NCBI GenBank assembly: GCA_003513845.1
Contig: DOTB01000035.1
Coordinates: 1-24,799, forward strand
Origin: Candidatus Atribacteria bacterium
GTDB taxonomy: Bacteria; Atribacterota; Phoenicimicrobiia; Phoenicimicrobiales; Phoenicimicrobiaceae
Direction of reading: 5' to 3'
DNA: 24,799 bases
How positions within the stretch are numbered: the stretch's first letter is position 1; each line of letters starts with the position of its first letter. The position numbers were made by a program, and so were the translations under genes. Positions 1 to 8,207 of the stretch are shown in pieces. The notes beneath the pieces were generated by a model, which was not told the DNA's origin, searched no databases, and saw only the letters and a program-made list of their open reading frames with translations.

Positions 1-86
1 TACTAAAATTTTACACTATCTTATTTGATTAATTTTGAACAGCCAATCTTTCTTGCCTTTTGATAGTAGAGGGTGTGTCCTAAAAT

Positions 87-1046
87 TTACAAACATTCTA
101 AAAGCATTTTTTGGTCATTTTTTCCATATACAAAACTTTTTCCCGTATAGCTATTATAAAAATTTACTTTAGTAACATTATGACAAAACTCAGTCATATT
201 GAAAATATTTCCTCCCGCTTCTTCCAGTAATTTACTAAAAGGGATACCGTACTGCTTTGTAGTCTTTGGGGATAAAGTAATATCTTCTATAATTTTTTCA
301 ATATCTTCATCTTTACAATTAACTATAAAACCTGCAGTCCCTCCATAGTAAATATAAGTATTGGCCCTTACCATTGCAGTATATTCATCTTTAGAAATAG
401 GGGGAAGAGGGGCCTTTCCCCAGGCGGAAATTATATTATTCACTTCAAAACCTAATTCATGTAAACGCCAGATCGAAGTTTCCAAAGTCCGGGCAATAAC
501 GTTAACCAAGCCGACTAGGCTTCCGGTAGGGGCCACTAAGATAAAAATACCTTCGGGCTCAACTTTACATTTTTGAGCAATATAAGTAGTAAGTTCCTCA
601 CCGGGCAAGACGTTATCCTGAAGAACTACCACCACTTCGTCACTCTTATCCTGATAAGGAAATGGTTTGGCAAAATTATCTTCCTTTAGAAGGGCCCGAA
701 CCGGTCCAGAAATTAAAGGGACTATTCCTGCCTCATTCTTGAATTCAGGGAGTGCCCAACCAGAAAGCTGACAGCTTAAACAAGCAATAACTGGTTTATC
801 AGCATAAACATTTGCCTGGATCAGTTCTAATTCTCCTAAATGATAAGTACTATAATTTAGCTTTCCTAAATTACCCATGCTTATTTCGGTTAAGTACCGA
901 GCTGCCTCCCATCCCCCCGAATAGTTTATCCCCATATCAAGGACAGTTGCCCCATTTTTAAGCGATACTACTCCTACATTTAAAGTCTCTTGATACTCAA
1001 TAATTTTCTTTACTATCTTCATAGCTTCTTTATTTACACTTAGCAT
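87..1046 (-). CDS. mch: Methenyltetrahydromethanopterin cyclohydrolase homologue (Mch family), copy 1
   Basis: The 319 aa product has the length of canonical Mch, which hydrolyses the methenyl bridge of methenyl-H4MPT to 5-formyl-H4MPT in the cytoplasm of methanogens and some methylotrophs. From memory of archaeal Mch, the family pattern runs the full length: an N-terminal SVNKEAMKIVKKI segment, ACLSCQLSGW (88-97), SGPVRAL (113-119), VAPTGSLVG (171-179), the pair R186 and E189 in ARTLE (matching the catalytic Arg/Glu pair described for archaeal Mch), YYGGTAGF (233-240) and a C-terminal TGKSFVYGK. The ATG at 1046 follows a GGGGGA ribosome binding site about 7 nt upstream. It is the last gene of the run, 48 nt after the DAO-family gene. 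This is the more canonical of two copies. The family assignment is firm; the real substrate (H4MPT, another pterin or a different heterocycle) is not shown. Confidence 0.85.
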   Translation of the reverse strand: MLSVNKEAMKIVKKIIEYQETLNVGVVSLKNGATVLDMGINYSGGWEAARYLTEISMGNLGKLNYSTYHLGELELIQANVYADKPVIACLSCQLSGWALPEFKNEAGIVPLISGPVRALLKEDNFAKPFPYQDKSDEVVVVLQDNVLPGEELTTYIAQKCKVEPEGIFILVAPTGSLVGLVNVIARTLETSIWRLHELGFEVNNIISAWGKAPLPPISKDEYTAMVRANTYIYYGGTAGFIVNCKDEDIEKIIEDITLSPKTTKQYGIPFSKLLEEAGGNIFNMTEFCHNVTKVNFYNSYTGKSFVYGKNDQKMLLECL

Positions 1047-1094
1047 TAGTAATCCCCCTTACAATAAAATAATAATTGTTCTACAATAATTATT

Positions 1095-2249
1095 TTATTT
1101 TTGGTTAAATCTTAAAGGTGAAAAGGCAGAAATATCATAAGAACAGGTACCTCGGAAATAAATTTCCTTTACCATATTCCCAATAGCCGAGGCAATACCC
1201 ATTGCACTGTGAAACCCCGTCACCACAAACATATTTTCAGGATTATCCAAAAAACCAAAAACAGGCTGCCTATCTTCGCTATAAGAAACTAATCCTGACC
1301 ACATCCTAATTATATTTAAATTTCTTAAAGTCGGGAAAAAAGATAAAGCTCTTTTTGCCACCAAGCTTAATCCGAGAGGAGTATTTTGATTATTATAATT
1401 CTCTCCTGCAGTAGTAGATTGAGCAAGAATTATCCCTCCTGAGTTAGATTGAGCCAAACACGCTCCTGCAGCCATATATTCATTTGAAGAAGTTTCGGTA
1501 AAAAGTATGCCATCCGTTACTATCCCTCTAATAATTGGAGAAACTGGGTTACTGACCATCGCTTCTCCTCTCTCATAGTAAATTGGTAAGTCAACTCCCA
1601 CTTTATTAATTAACTCCCTAGTCCAGGCCCCTGCTGCACTAATAACCAAATCTGTCTTTATCTTTCCCGTAGAGAGTATTACCTCTTTTATTTTTTTATT
1701 AGTGATTTCAAACCCCCTAACTGAAGAATTTACATAGATATCAGCTCCCTTTTTTTTAGCAGCATTAGCAAATCCTATGGTTAAATTAAAAGGATTTAAT
1801 ACGCCCTCCCTTGAGCAATAAACTGCTGCTATTATTTGCCCGGGGTCAAGAGCTGGCTCTTGTTGCTTTGCACGCTGAGGGCTAACAATTTCTATTTCCC
1901 TAAAACCCCACTCGTGACATCCATCAACTAAAGAGCTAAGTACCTCTAGTTCTTCTTGACTAGTGATAAGGATTAATCCACCGGCCTCTCTATACTCAAT
2001 ATCCATTTCTAGTTCGAAAGATAATTTTCTTAATATTGGCAATTGGTCTTGAGCCATCTTTAAAGTTATTTGATTTTCGCGATAGGATAATATAGAAAAT
2101 CCTAAATTTGCTCCTGAAGCCACAGAGCAGATATCTTCTTTCTCTACCAGAGCCACCTTAACGCCTTCCTTAGCTAAATAATAAGCAATGGCACAACCGC
2201 ATACCCCGCCCCCGATAATTATTACTTCGTATGCCTCTTTATCTTTCAT
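1095..2249 (-). CDS. FAD-dependent amine oxidoreductase, DAO family (HcnC / SoxB / glycine-oxidase-like catalytic subunit)
   Basis: The 384 aa protein starts with an FAD-binding Rossmann motif (GGGVCG, residues 13-18, ending in VEKED) and ends with a DAO-type signature (SGLVSYSEDRQPVFGF, then GFHSAMGI). This family oxidises secondary or primary amines such as sarcosine, glycine, D-amino acids, hydroxyproline or opines to imines. In HcnABC, opine oxidase and archaeal proline dehydrogenase complexes, the DAO subunit passes electrons to a NAD/FAD subunit and 2Fe-2S proteins; matching partners lie at 12865-15124. No signal peptide or membrane segment is evident, so it is probably cytoplasmic or complex-bound. 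The ATG at 2249 follows AAGGAGAAA. The gene sits between amidohydrolase B and Mch copy 1, so it may oxidise the product of the deaminase. Sequence alone does not fix the substrate. Confidence 0.85.
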   Translation of the reverse strand: MKDKEAYEVIIIGGGVCGCAIAYYLAKEGVKVALVEKEDICSVASGANLGFSILSYRENQITLKMAQDQLPILRKLSFELEMDIEYREAGGLILITSQEELEVLSSLVDGCHEWGFREIEIVSPQRAKQQEPALDPGQIIAAVYCSREGVLNPFNLTIGFANAAKKKGADIYVNSSVRGFEITNKKIKEVILSTGKIKTDLVISAAGAWTRELINKVGVDLPIYYERGEAMVSNPVSPIIRGIVTDGILFTETSSNEYMAAGACLAQSNSGGIILAQSTTAGENYNNQNTPLGLSLVAKRALSFFPTLRNLNIIRMWSGLVSYSEDRQPVFGFLDNPENMFVVTGFHSAMGIASAIGNMVKEIYFRGTCSYDISAFSPLRFNQK

Positions 2250-2308
2250 TCATCTTTCTCCTTCTGAAGCCATTTTCTCCAAAATAATAATATCAACTTT
2301 CTATTGTT

Positions 2309-3652
2309 TCAAACACTCCTAAATTTTTCAGTTATTCTCCTAATTTCTTCCATAATTGCCTGTTCGTTAATGGTTATTATCTGACCATTTTCCATTACAA
2401 TGTTGCCATTGACTATCACTGTTTCTACATCCTCTCCTTTGGCACAGTAAACCAGGGCAGGGATAATATCATTATCGCCTAAGGTAAAAAGGTGCGGTGA
2501 TAAAAGATTAACAACAGTAATATCAGCAAGTTTGCCCTCTTCAATTATACCAGCGTTAATTTGACAGGCTTTGGCTCCACCCTCCGTAGCAATTTTAAAT
2601 ATTTCTTGAGCGTTAAAAACCGCCGGGTCTTCATGGGCCACCTTTTGAAGCATAACACCTACCCTCATTTCTTCGAATAAATCCATAAGATCATTAGAAG
2701 CTGCACCATCGCTAGCCAGAGCTACGTTTACTCCTTCCCTCAACATTTTCACGATGGGAGCAATTCCACTGCCTAACTTCATATTGCTTTTAGGATTATA
2801 AATTATGCTAACTGAATATTTTTCGGCTATTTTAATTTCCTCGTCAGTTAAATGTACACCATGAACTGCCATAATCGGCCGAGAAAGAAAATCAATTGAC
2901 TCTAAATATTTCAACGGAGTCATCCCCATACTTTTTAGACACTCCTCTACCTCCCACTTAGTTTCTGAGACATGAATTTGAACTGGAAGATTATATTTAT
3001 TTGCTTGGTTTAAAATCCAGGAAAGTAGTTCCTCGCTGCAGGTAAAAGGAGCAGATGCGCTTACAGCCATTCTAATTAAGGGTTCCTTAGCAGGAACTTC
3101 GTGCCAAGTTTCAATTAATTTCAATACATTCTCCCTTTCATGCTGGGGGTCTACTCTAATATTATCAGGTACCCATTTATCTACCATCTCTAACGAAAAT
3201 AAGCCGCGAATACCAATATCAAACCACGCTTGGGGAACACGCTCTATAAAATAACCTGAATCCATATCTACGAAGGAAGTAATACCAGCGTGTAACATTT
3301 CGATTGCCCCTAACATTGACCAAAGATAACCCAGGTCATCAGTCTCCCCATATTTTGCTTGTTCGCGCATTAATTGAATAAAGGGATATATAACTTGCTC
3401 ACACCAGGGTACCAGAGAGAGATCATCCCTCCTTCCTTTTAGCATTGACTGCCAAAGGTGAGTATGAGCATTAATAAGCCCCGGGATAACTACTTTATCC
3501 TTGCAGTCTAAAATTTTTATATTATCCTGAAATATTTCTGAACTTATATTTCCTACTTGTTTAATACGGTTCCCCTCTACAAGAAGATCAATATCCTTTT
3601 CTACTCGCTGTGAATCCCGCACTAGATAAGATATATTTTTTAGTAAAATCAT
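2309..3652 (-). CDS. Amidohydrolase-superfamily deaminase (MtaD/SsnA/TrzN-like), copy B
   Basis: Predicted 447 aa metal-dependent hydrolase. Visible motifs are PGLINAHTH (metal-ligand H63 and H65), HVSET (H227, E230), AVHGVHLTDEE (H264), NPKSNMKLGSGIAP and SDGAASND (D315). This is the layout of methylthioadenosine/S-adenosylhomocysteine deaminases, guanine deaminase and TrzN/AtzB-type enzymes, which hydrolyse an exocyclic amino or other leaving group from a purine, pyrimidine, pterin or triazine ring. I chose the ATG at 3652 over a TTG at 3667: the TTG lies in the ribosome binding site (GAGGAG, 7 nt before the ATG), and family members begin with MILLKN-like residues. It lies between the Mch-like copy 2 and the DAO oxidase. 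Copy A at 15214-16563 is a clear paralogue. Deaminase chemistry is likely; the substrate is unknown. Confidence 0.87.
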   Translation of the reverse strand: MILLKNISYLVRDSQRVEKDIDLLVEGNRIKQVGNISSEIFQDNIKILDCKDKVVIPGLINAHTHLWQSMLKGRRDDLSLVPWCEQVIYPFIQLMREQAKYGETDDLGYLWSMLGAIEMLHAGITSFVDMDSGYFIERVPQAWFDIGIRGLFSLEMVDKWVPDNIRVDPQHERENVLKLIETWHEVPAKEPLIRMAVSASAPFTCSEELLSWILNQANKYNLPVQIHVSETKWEVEECLKSMGMTPLKYLESIDFLSRPIMAVHGVHLTDEEIKIAEKYSVSIIYNPKSNMKLGSGIAPIVKMLREGVNVALASDGAASNDLMDLFEEMRVGVMLQKVAHEDPAVFNAQEIFKIATEGGAKACQINAGIIEEGKLADITVVNLLSPHLFTLGDNDIIPALVYCAKGEDVETVIVNGNIVMENGQIITINEQAIMEEIRRITEKFRSV

Positions 3653-3757
3653 AATCTTACTCCTCAATAGTCATATTAATGTCGATAATTAGTTTAATAC
3701 AGTTTTCTCAGCCGCTATTTTTCTCTTGTAAAAATAACCAACCAATTAAAAATAAAA

Positions 3758-4750
3758 TTATAGAAGTTCCCGAAGGAGAGCAATATTTATATTCCCTGCT
3801 TGATAAACTCTTCCTGTATGGAGATTATTAATGGTCACCTGTGCTACTTTATTTATGTCTTTGAGCCCTGGAATATTCATAAAATTCCCTTCCGCCTCAC
3901 TGAGAATATCATGAAAGAATCTTCCGTAAGCAGGGGTAGACCGAAAACAAAGTATTTCAGCTAGGGCTTGCAAATCCTCATTTAAATTAGCTTCTAAAGT
4001 AAGAAAGACCATTGCTCCGTAGTGAAGAAAGTCGTCAGGGTAAGCTTTTCTTTTTTTAACATCTCCTTTAGCAACCGGACAAATAGGCGCACTCCCTATT
4101 ATATGTTTAACTTTTAACGAATTATAACCAATGCTTTCTTCTAGACTAAAGATAACATCTTCATTCATTCTTCCAGCAATTTGAGTAGCACCTACAATAC
4201 TTTGCATAGGTACCACGATTAAACATAAATCTTTAGGGGATAGATGAATTTGCTCCGAAAGAGACAATACCCATCTATTAGTAGGAATATCATCTGATTG
4301 AATTATAGCAATGCCAGTAGTTGTTTTATTAATATTGGATATTTTTTTATAAAGTAAGCCATCTTTTTTTAAATGCATATTTATGGGGCCAGATACAATT
4401 TCTCCTTTCACGGTATAACCAGCTTGAATATCATAAGCCGACAGGGTGGGATGAAAAGACTCAACAGTAATTTGAGGAAGAACAATCCCATCCATATTAA
4501 CCAGACTAAGAGAAGCTCTGCTTAACCCCCCATGACAAATCTCAGTAATAATTCTACCAGCCTCATAGGTCCCTGCTGTTTCAACACCTCCATCGATAAT
4601 CGTTGCACCACAGGGAAGAGTTTTAGTTTCAAGACTATAATCCCAGGCATGGTTAATTAATTCTTCTACTAATTCCTTAAGCCGTGCATTTGCCTTTTTT
4701 GCCACTCCATTTCCTTCTTTATCTTCACTTTGAAATTTCCTATAATCCAC
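3758..4750 (-). CDS. Divergent Mch-family protein, copy 2
   Basis: The 330 aa protein aligns by eye with Mch over its whole length but is more diverged than copy 1. Retained features are CGATIIDGGVETAGTYEAG (47-65), VSGPINMHL, VVPMQSIVGATQ (179-190), the Arg/Glu pair R194 and E197 in GRMNED, GSAPICPV (219-226, as in the archaeal GAGRCPISP region) and HYGAMVF (243-249). The canonical ACLxSQxxGW stretch is replaced by a region around SAYDIQAGY (104-112), so the substrate pocket probably differs. The start is GTG at 4750, supported by AAAAGGAGA 5 nt upstream. It is the first gene after importer B and directly precedes amidohydrolase B. Retention of the catalytic pair argues for an active hydrolase on a related cyclic amidine, but that is inference. 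Confidence 0.78.
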   Translation of the reverse strand: MDYRKFQSEDKEGNGVAKKANARLKELVEELINHAWDYSLETKTLPCGATIIDGGVETAGTYEAGRIITEICHGGLSRASLSLVNMDGIVLPQITVESFHPTLSAYDIQAGYTVKGEIVSGPINMHLKKDGLLYKKISNINKTTTGIAIIQSDDIPTNRWVLSLSEQIHLSPKDLCLIVVPMQSIVGATQIAGRMNEDVIFSLEESIGYNSLKVKHIIGSAPICPVAKGDVKKRKAYPDDFLHYGAMVFLTLEANLNEDLQALAEILCFRSTPAYGRFFHDILSEAEGNFMNIPGLKDINKVAQVTINNLHTGRVYQAGNINIALLRELL

Positions 4751-4773
4751 AGCTGTCTCCTTTTAGCACGCTT

Positions 4774-4803
4774 TTTATATTTCTGCAATTTTCCAACCCT
4801 CAA
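4774..4803 (-). promoter_or_regulatory. Candidate promoter for the Mch2-amidohydrolase B-DAO-Mch1 segment
   Basis: On the minus strand, TTGAGG (4798-4803) and TATAAA (4774-4779) are separated by 18 bp, about 25 nt upstream of the GTG start of the Mch-like gene. The match is good but not perfect. It would let the last four genes be expressed independently of importer B, from which they are separated by 213 bp holding a strong hairpin. Confidence 0.35.
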
Positions 4804-4874
4804 AACTAACATAATTATTAAATAGGGTCTAAAAGTATCTTTCTATTAAATAATATATTTTAGCAAACAGTAAA

Positions 4875-4923
4875 TAATGGATGTGGCTTTTTCTAAGTTA
4901 CAAATACACCGCCACATCCATTA
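4875..4923 (-). terminator. Perfect 13 bp hairpin after the importer B binding-protein gene
   Basis: TAATGGATGTGGC (4875-4887) is perfectly repeated in inverse at 4911-4923, with a 23 nt loop. It begins about 40 nt beyond the stop of the BMP-family gene. In the minus-strand transcript the stem is followed by a modestly U-rich stretch (TTTACTGTTTG) rather than a clean U tract. It could be a weak intrinsic terminator or an RNA-stabilising element. A similar hairpin follows the other binding-protein gene. Confidence 0.5.
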
Positions 4924-4963
4924 AAAAGTTATCCACCCATCAATAATGTAATACTAAGAAGGA

Positions 4964-5989
4964 TTAATCTCCTAAAGGATTTATCTCTCCATTTTGTAAA
5001 CGCTTATAACATTCTAACATAGCTATCTGAATCTCTTCTGGAACTCTCTGTTTATAATTAGGATCATCGAAGGTAAAGCTAACCACACCTTCCTTGGCAC
5101 CTACCACTTCTTCCGTCCCAAAAGGTAAAGTATTTTTGTAAGCTCGCAATAATATATTTTTTACTTCTTCCCGATTATTTATCAATACACACCCGAGTAT
5201 AACATCTGGTTCAAGATGTATTATATTGGTATTAAAACCGATTATATACTTCCCTTCTACTTTCGCTTCATCTACAGCTCCCATACATGCTGAACCTGTA
5301 AGGAGAAGTATTATATCTACGCCCTGCGCAAATTGCATCTTAGCCGCCTGTGCCCCTTTGCTCACATCTACCCAACTTCCTAGCACAGATTGTATTACTT
5401 CAATGTTAGGATCTACAGCCTTTGCGCCATGTTCATAAGCAGGAATTAATATATCATTCCATGCTGGATAAATATCTGGCATCATAATTCCTATTTTTAA
5501 TTCCTCATTGGCATTGGGAAGATTGCTTTTGGTAACTAAACCTGCAAAATAACCCGCTAAGTACCCCTGATCTTCGCTTCTGAATTTTGACGAAAATAAA
5601 TTTGGTGGTATTTCTTCAGTAGCAAGATGGATATCGCCATATACCAAGATAAATTTCTGTTCAGGAAACATATTGGCAACTTTTACTATGCTGTCAGCCA
5701 TACTATCGGTAAAAGTAACCAAAATATCATATTGATTAGTTGCGGCAAGGCTGATCAATTTCTTTTCATAACTAGCATAGTCGTCACCACCTTCGACTAC
5801 CTTAGGCTCCTTTAGGCCGGCAATTTCGGCTGCTTCTTTTGCCCCCTTTATATCTTCTTGAAAAAGAGGATTATCGCCTATTGTTCCAGGTATCAATATG
5901 GCAGTCGAGGGACCAGCGAAGCCTACCAATGTAAAGATAGTTACACCCAAAAATACTCCAATAAATGTTATTATAATTTTACTTTTCAT
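4964..5989 (-). CDS. BMP-family (PnrA/Med-like) ABC transporter substrate-binding protein, importer B
   Basis: The 341 aa protein begins with a hydrophobic signal peptide (about residues 4-25, ending GFAG) and continues with a basic membrane protein (Bmp) fold: ILIPGTIGDNPLF, the segment around TDSMADSI, a YLAGYFAGL segment, and LGSWVDVSKG followed by QGVDIILLLTG. Characterised members bind purine nucleosides (PnrA/TmpC), riboflavin or related heterocycles in the periplasm. There is no Cys in a lipobox context, so it looks like a soluble periplasmic protein rather than a lipoprotein. The ATG at 5989 has AGGAGG upstream. It is the last gene of importer B, separated by 257 bp from permease B2. 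Importer A has its binding-protein gene in second place instead. The ligand is probably a nucleoside- or base-like compound, but this is not proven. Confidence 0.87.
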   Translation of the reverse strand: MKSKIIITFIGVFLGVTIFTLVGFAGPSTAILIPGTIGDNPLFQEDIKGAKEAAEIAGLKEPKVVEGGDDYASYEKKLISLAATNQYDILVTFTDSMADSIVKVANMFPEQKFILVYGDIHLATEEIPPNLFSSKFRSEDQGYLAGYFAGLVTKSNLPNANEELKIGIMMPDIYPAWNDILIPAYEHGAKAVDPNIEVIQSVLGSWVDVSKGAQAAKMQFAQGVDIILLLTGSACMGAVDEAKVEGKYIIGFNTNIIHLEPDVILGCVLINNREEVKNILLRAYKNTLPFGTEEVVGAKEGVVSFTFDDPNYKQRVPEEIQIAMLECYKRLQNGEINPLGD

Positions 5990-6063
5990 ATTTACCTTTC
6001 CTCCTTATTTTTATCAATTTTTTGCTTTAAAAATCTTTCCCTCTCTTTATTAATAAAGTATTT

Positions 6064-6074
6064 ATCACCTCCTT
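6064..6074 (-). promoter_or_regulatory. Orphan full-length Shine-Dalgarno sequence in the leader of the importer B binding-protein gene
   Basis: The minus strand reads AAGGAGGTGAT, a near-complete complement of the 16S rRNA 3' end, 75 nt upstream of the BMP start. No ATG, GTG or TTG lies at a usual distance after it. The only GTG is inside the motif and would give a 13-codon peptide ending before the real gene. The gene has its own AGGAGG. It could be a ribosome-standby site, an unusual leader peptide start or the remnant of an older gene start. Confidence 0.35.
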
Positions 6075-6128
6075 TTTTGTTTTTTATTAGCTGCTCAAGT
6101 TAGGTAATTTCCAATAATCTATAAGTAA

Positions 6129-6147
6129 TAACTAAAATTTTTAGTTA
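6129..6147. promoter_or_regulatory. 19 bp palindrome upstream of the importer B binding-protein gene, possible operator
   Basis: TAACTAAAATTTTTAGTTA is a perfect palindrome around one central base (9 bp arms), lying in the 257 bp gap between permease B2 and the BMP gene. Its size and symmetry fit a dimeric regulator site. With no loop it is unlikely to act as an RNA hairpin. A half site (TAACTAAAA) occurs at 22144-22152, in front of the first structural gene. The region is AT-rich, so chance is possible. Confidence 0.3.
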
Positions 6148-6246
6148 GAATCTTTCTCAGTAATTTAACTCTTTTTTTATAGCAAAATTTAGTTGTCTAA
6201 TAATACGGCTTATTTTTTACCTCATACAGATCCTTATATATTCTTA

Positions 6247-7161
6247 CTAAATTTTAATTCCTAGACTAGTTTTATGTTCTTTAGCCATGTAAAAAACTAT
6301 AGCTATAAGTGCAGCGGCAAATGGTAATGCCATTAACAGCCTCGGTGATAAGCTAGTCGTTACCTGCAATAAATCCGATAAAGCTGACGTTGCTCCAATA
6401 AATAAAGCTGCCGCTAATATATTAAGCGGGTTTTCTTGCCCCAGGCACAATACAGCTATCGCTAACCAACCTCTTCCGTTAGCCATACCAACTGGACCGC
6501 CTAAAAATACCCCTACTGGCAATGATAACACTGCTCCTCCCAAACCGCATAAAAAACCACACCAGAGATAACTAATAAATTGATGTTTGGTAATAGATAT
6601 ACCGAGCGTTTTAGCAACCCACTCATCTTTACCAATAGTTCTGAGATGATATCCATAAGGTGTATAAAATACTAAAATATAACAAATAACACTAATGGCA
6701 ATCGCCAAATAGTCAATGACATAATGTCCACTTAACCCCCGTAAAATCGGAATATTTTCTATAATTGGTATGGCTATTCTTCTAAGTTTTGGAACATTTT
6801 CAAAAATTAAACTGGAAGAACCTTTTAATTGGACTGCCATAAATGTGGTAAGGCCCGTAGCAATTAAATTTGCACCCATTCCTACAATAAAAATCTCCGC
6901 GTGGAAATAATGGCATATAAAAAATATGCTAAGCCCTAAAATAGTAGCAGCACCAATGCCAGCTATCATTCCTAACCAAAGATTTGAGGTAATATCTACT
7001 ACAAACACCGAAAAAAAAGCAGACACCAGCATCATCCCTTCCAGAGCGATATTAAACATACCACTAAAATTTGTAAACATCACTCCCAGAGCGGCCAAAA
7101 CTACAGGTGTTGTTGCGGCTAGCATCGTATAAATGACGCTATCAATTAAAGGAATAATCAT
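6247..7161 (-). CDS. ABC transporter permease (BMP-type importer B, second permease, NupQ-like)
   Basis: The predicted product is 304 aa, strongly hydrophobic, with roughly eight to ten membrane segments. The family hallmark NFSGMFNIALEGMML lies near the N-terminus and PVGMANGRGWLAIAVLCLG towards the C-terminus, as in permeases of nucleoside/simple-sugar importers (BPD_transp_2 type). I chose the ATG at 7161 rather than a TTG at 7182. The ATG overlaps the stop of permease B1 as ATGA, has AAAAGGAAA upstream, and implies translational coupling. It forms the transmembrane channel with permease B1, powered by the ATPase at 8208-9776. Importer A has the equivalent permease at 16632-17561. Confidence 0.88.
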   Translation of the reverse strand: MIIPLIDSVIYTMLAATTPVVLAALGVMFTNFSGMFNIALEGMMLVSAFFSVFVVDITSNLWLGMIAGIGAATILGLSIFFICHYFHAEIFIVGMGANLIATGLTTFMAVQLKGSSSLIFENVPKLRRIAIPIIENIPILRGLSGHYVIDYLAIAISVICYILVFYTPYGYHLRTIGKDEWVAKTLGISITKHQFISYLWCGFLCGLGGAVLSLPVGVFLGGPVGMANGRGWLAIAVLCLGQENPLNILAAALFIGATSALSDLLQVTTSLSPRLLMALPFAAALIAIVFYMAKEHKTSLGIKI

Positions 7162-8192
7162 GCTGATGATTTCCTTTTCCAAATTCCTATGGCCTCAAAA
7201 AGACCCTCTGCTGTTATTATATAAAAAATAGTAGCCTGAATTAGCTGGGCAATTTCGGGAGTAATATCTGCAAATAGTGCACCAGCTTCAGCTCCTTTTT
7301 GAACAAAGGAAAATAATAAAGCTGCCGGAACGACAATAATAGGATCATAACGAGCAATTATGGCAATGGGTATCCCATTCCAACCGAAATTGGTCATATA
7401 ACCTAACATTCTCCCCGTACTTCCAAAAATATTAATCATCCCTGCTAAACCAGCTAATCCCCCACTCAGAAACATTGCAATCATTTCTATTCGTGCCGTT
7501 GGTACACCACCGTAATAAGCAAAGAGTGCATTTTCTCCAGTCATTTTTATTTCATAACCCAGTACTCGTCGCTTCATAATAAAGTAAAATAAAATAACAA
7601 GGCCTAAAGATATGAGTAAACCACTGTGAAGTTCAGAAGGAGGCAAAATTTTCGAAAACATAAAGTTTCGGTTAAAATAAGGAGAGGCAGCCATTCCTGC
7701 TTTAGGATCACTAAATGGTCCTTCTAAAAAAAATGTAACAAAAGGGAACAAAGCATTGGCAATAAGTAATGAAGATAAAAACACGTTTATCTTCCATCTA
7801 TTCTTTAAGTAGCTAGAAATAGCTGCGCTACCTCCGCCAATAAAAAAAGACACCATTAAAACAATAGGAACAACGATAGTCTTTGGACAAGAAGACATCT
7901 GGTAAGCTAAATATGTACCACATAAACTACCAATATATAATTGCCCCTCTAAACCCATATTCCACATATCGGCCGAAAAGGCAATGCTTGCACCTAAACC
8001 ACTAATAATCAAGGGTATAGCATAACTGACCATATTTCCTAAAAAATATTTATTACTAAAAGGACCTAAAAAAAATACTTTAATTGCCTCGCTTGGTTCG
8101 CTACTGGTAATAATTATGATAACAACGGCAAGTATTAAGGCAAATAAAATAGCAATAAATAACCTTTTTAATGATGATAAAAAGGTGGTCAT
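7158..8192 (-). CDS. ABC transporter permease (BMP-type importer B, first permease, NupP-like)
   Basis: The 344 aa inner-membrane protein has an N-terminal membrane anchor (LFIAILFALILAVVIIII), a long extracytoplasmic loop rich in SEPSEA and NKYFLG, and the family motif ADMWNMGLEGQLYIGSL. The later segment MTNFGWNGIPIAIIARYDPI matches the coupling region of NupP/YufP-like permeases. The ATG at 8192 is 15 nt after the ATPase stop, with GAGG upstream at a slightly long spacing. The stop overlaps permease B2 by 4 nt. It is the larger half of the heterodimeric channel. Family assignment is secure; the transported compound is inferred only from the family (nucleosides, bases or similar). Confidence 0.88.
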   Translation of the reverse strand: MTTFLSSLKRLFIAILFALILAVVIIIITSSEPSEAIKVFFLGPFSNKYFLGNMVSYAIPLIISGLGASIAFSADMWNMGLEGQLYIGSLCGTYLAYQMSSCPKTIVVPIVLMVSFFIGGGSAAISSYLKNRWKINVFLSSLLIANALFPFVTFFLEGPFSDPKAGMAASPYFNRNFMFSKILPPSELHSGLLISLGLVILFYFIMKRRVLGYEIKMTGENALFAYYGGVPTARIEMIAMFLSGGLAGLAGMINIFGSTGRMLGYMTNFGWNGIPIAIIARYDPIIVVPAALLFSFVQKGAEAGALFADITPEIAQLIQATIFYIITAEGLFEAIGIWKRKSSA

Positions 8193-8207
8193 TATATATA
8201 AACCTCG

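Noticed and set aside
70..93. GGGTGTGTCCTAAAATT just past the Mch copy 1 gene looks like an insertion-sequence end, with a similar CTAAAATTTTACAC at 3-16.
   Set aside because: No transposase or matching inverted end is in the window, and the Mch protein is complete at its C-terminus, so the resemblance is not enough.
3653..3667. TTG start for amidohydrolase B giving five extra residues.
   Set aside because: The added codons are the ribosome binding site itself (TTGAGGAG) of the ATG at 3652.
6015..6070. Thirteen-codon leader peptide starting at the GTG inside the orphan Shine-Dalgarno.
   Set aside because: The GTG has no spacing from the AAGGAG, so initiation there is unlikely; kept only as a remark.
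5858..6103. Plus-strand open frame beginning inside the BMP gene and running into its leader.
   Set aside because: It is antisense to a clear gene, is low-complexity hydrophobic in its second half and has no ribosome binding site or homology.
5990..6246. Possible purine riboswitch ahead of a nucleoside-type binding protein.
   Set aside because: The conserved core and three-way junction of the purine aptamer cannot be found on the coding strand.
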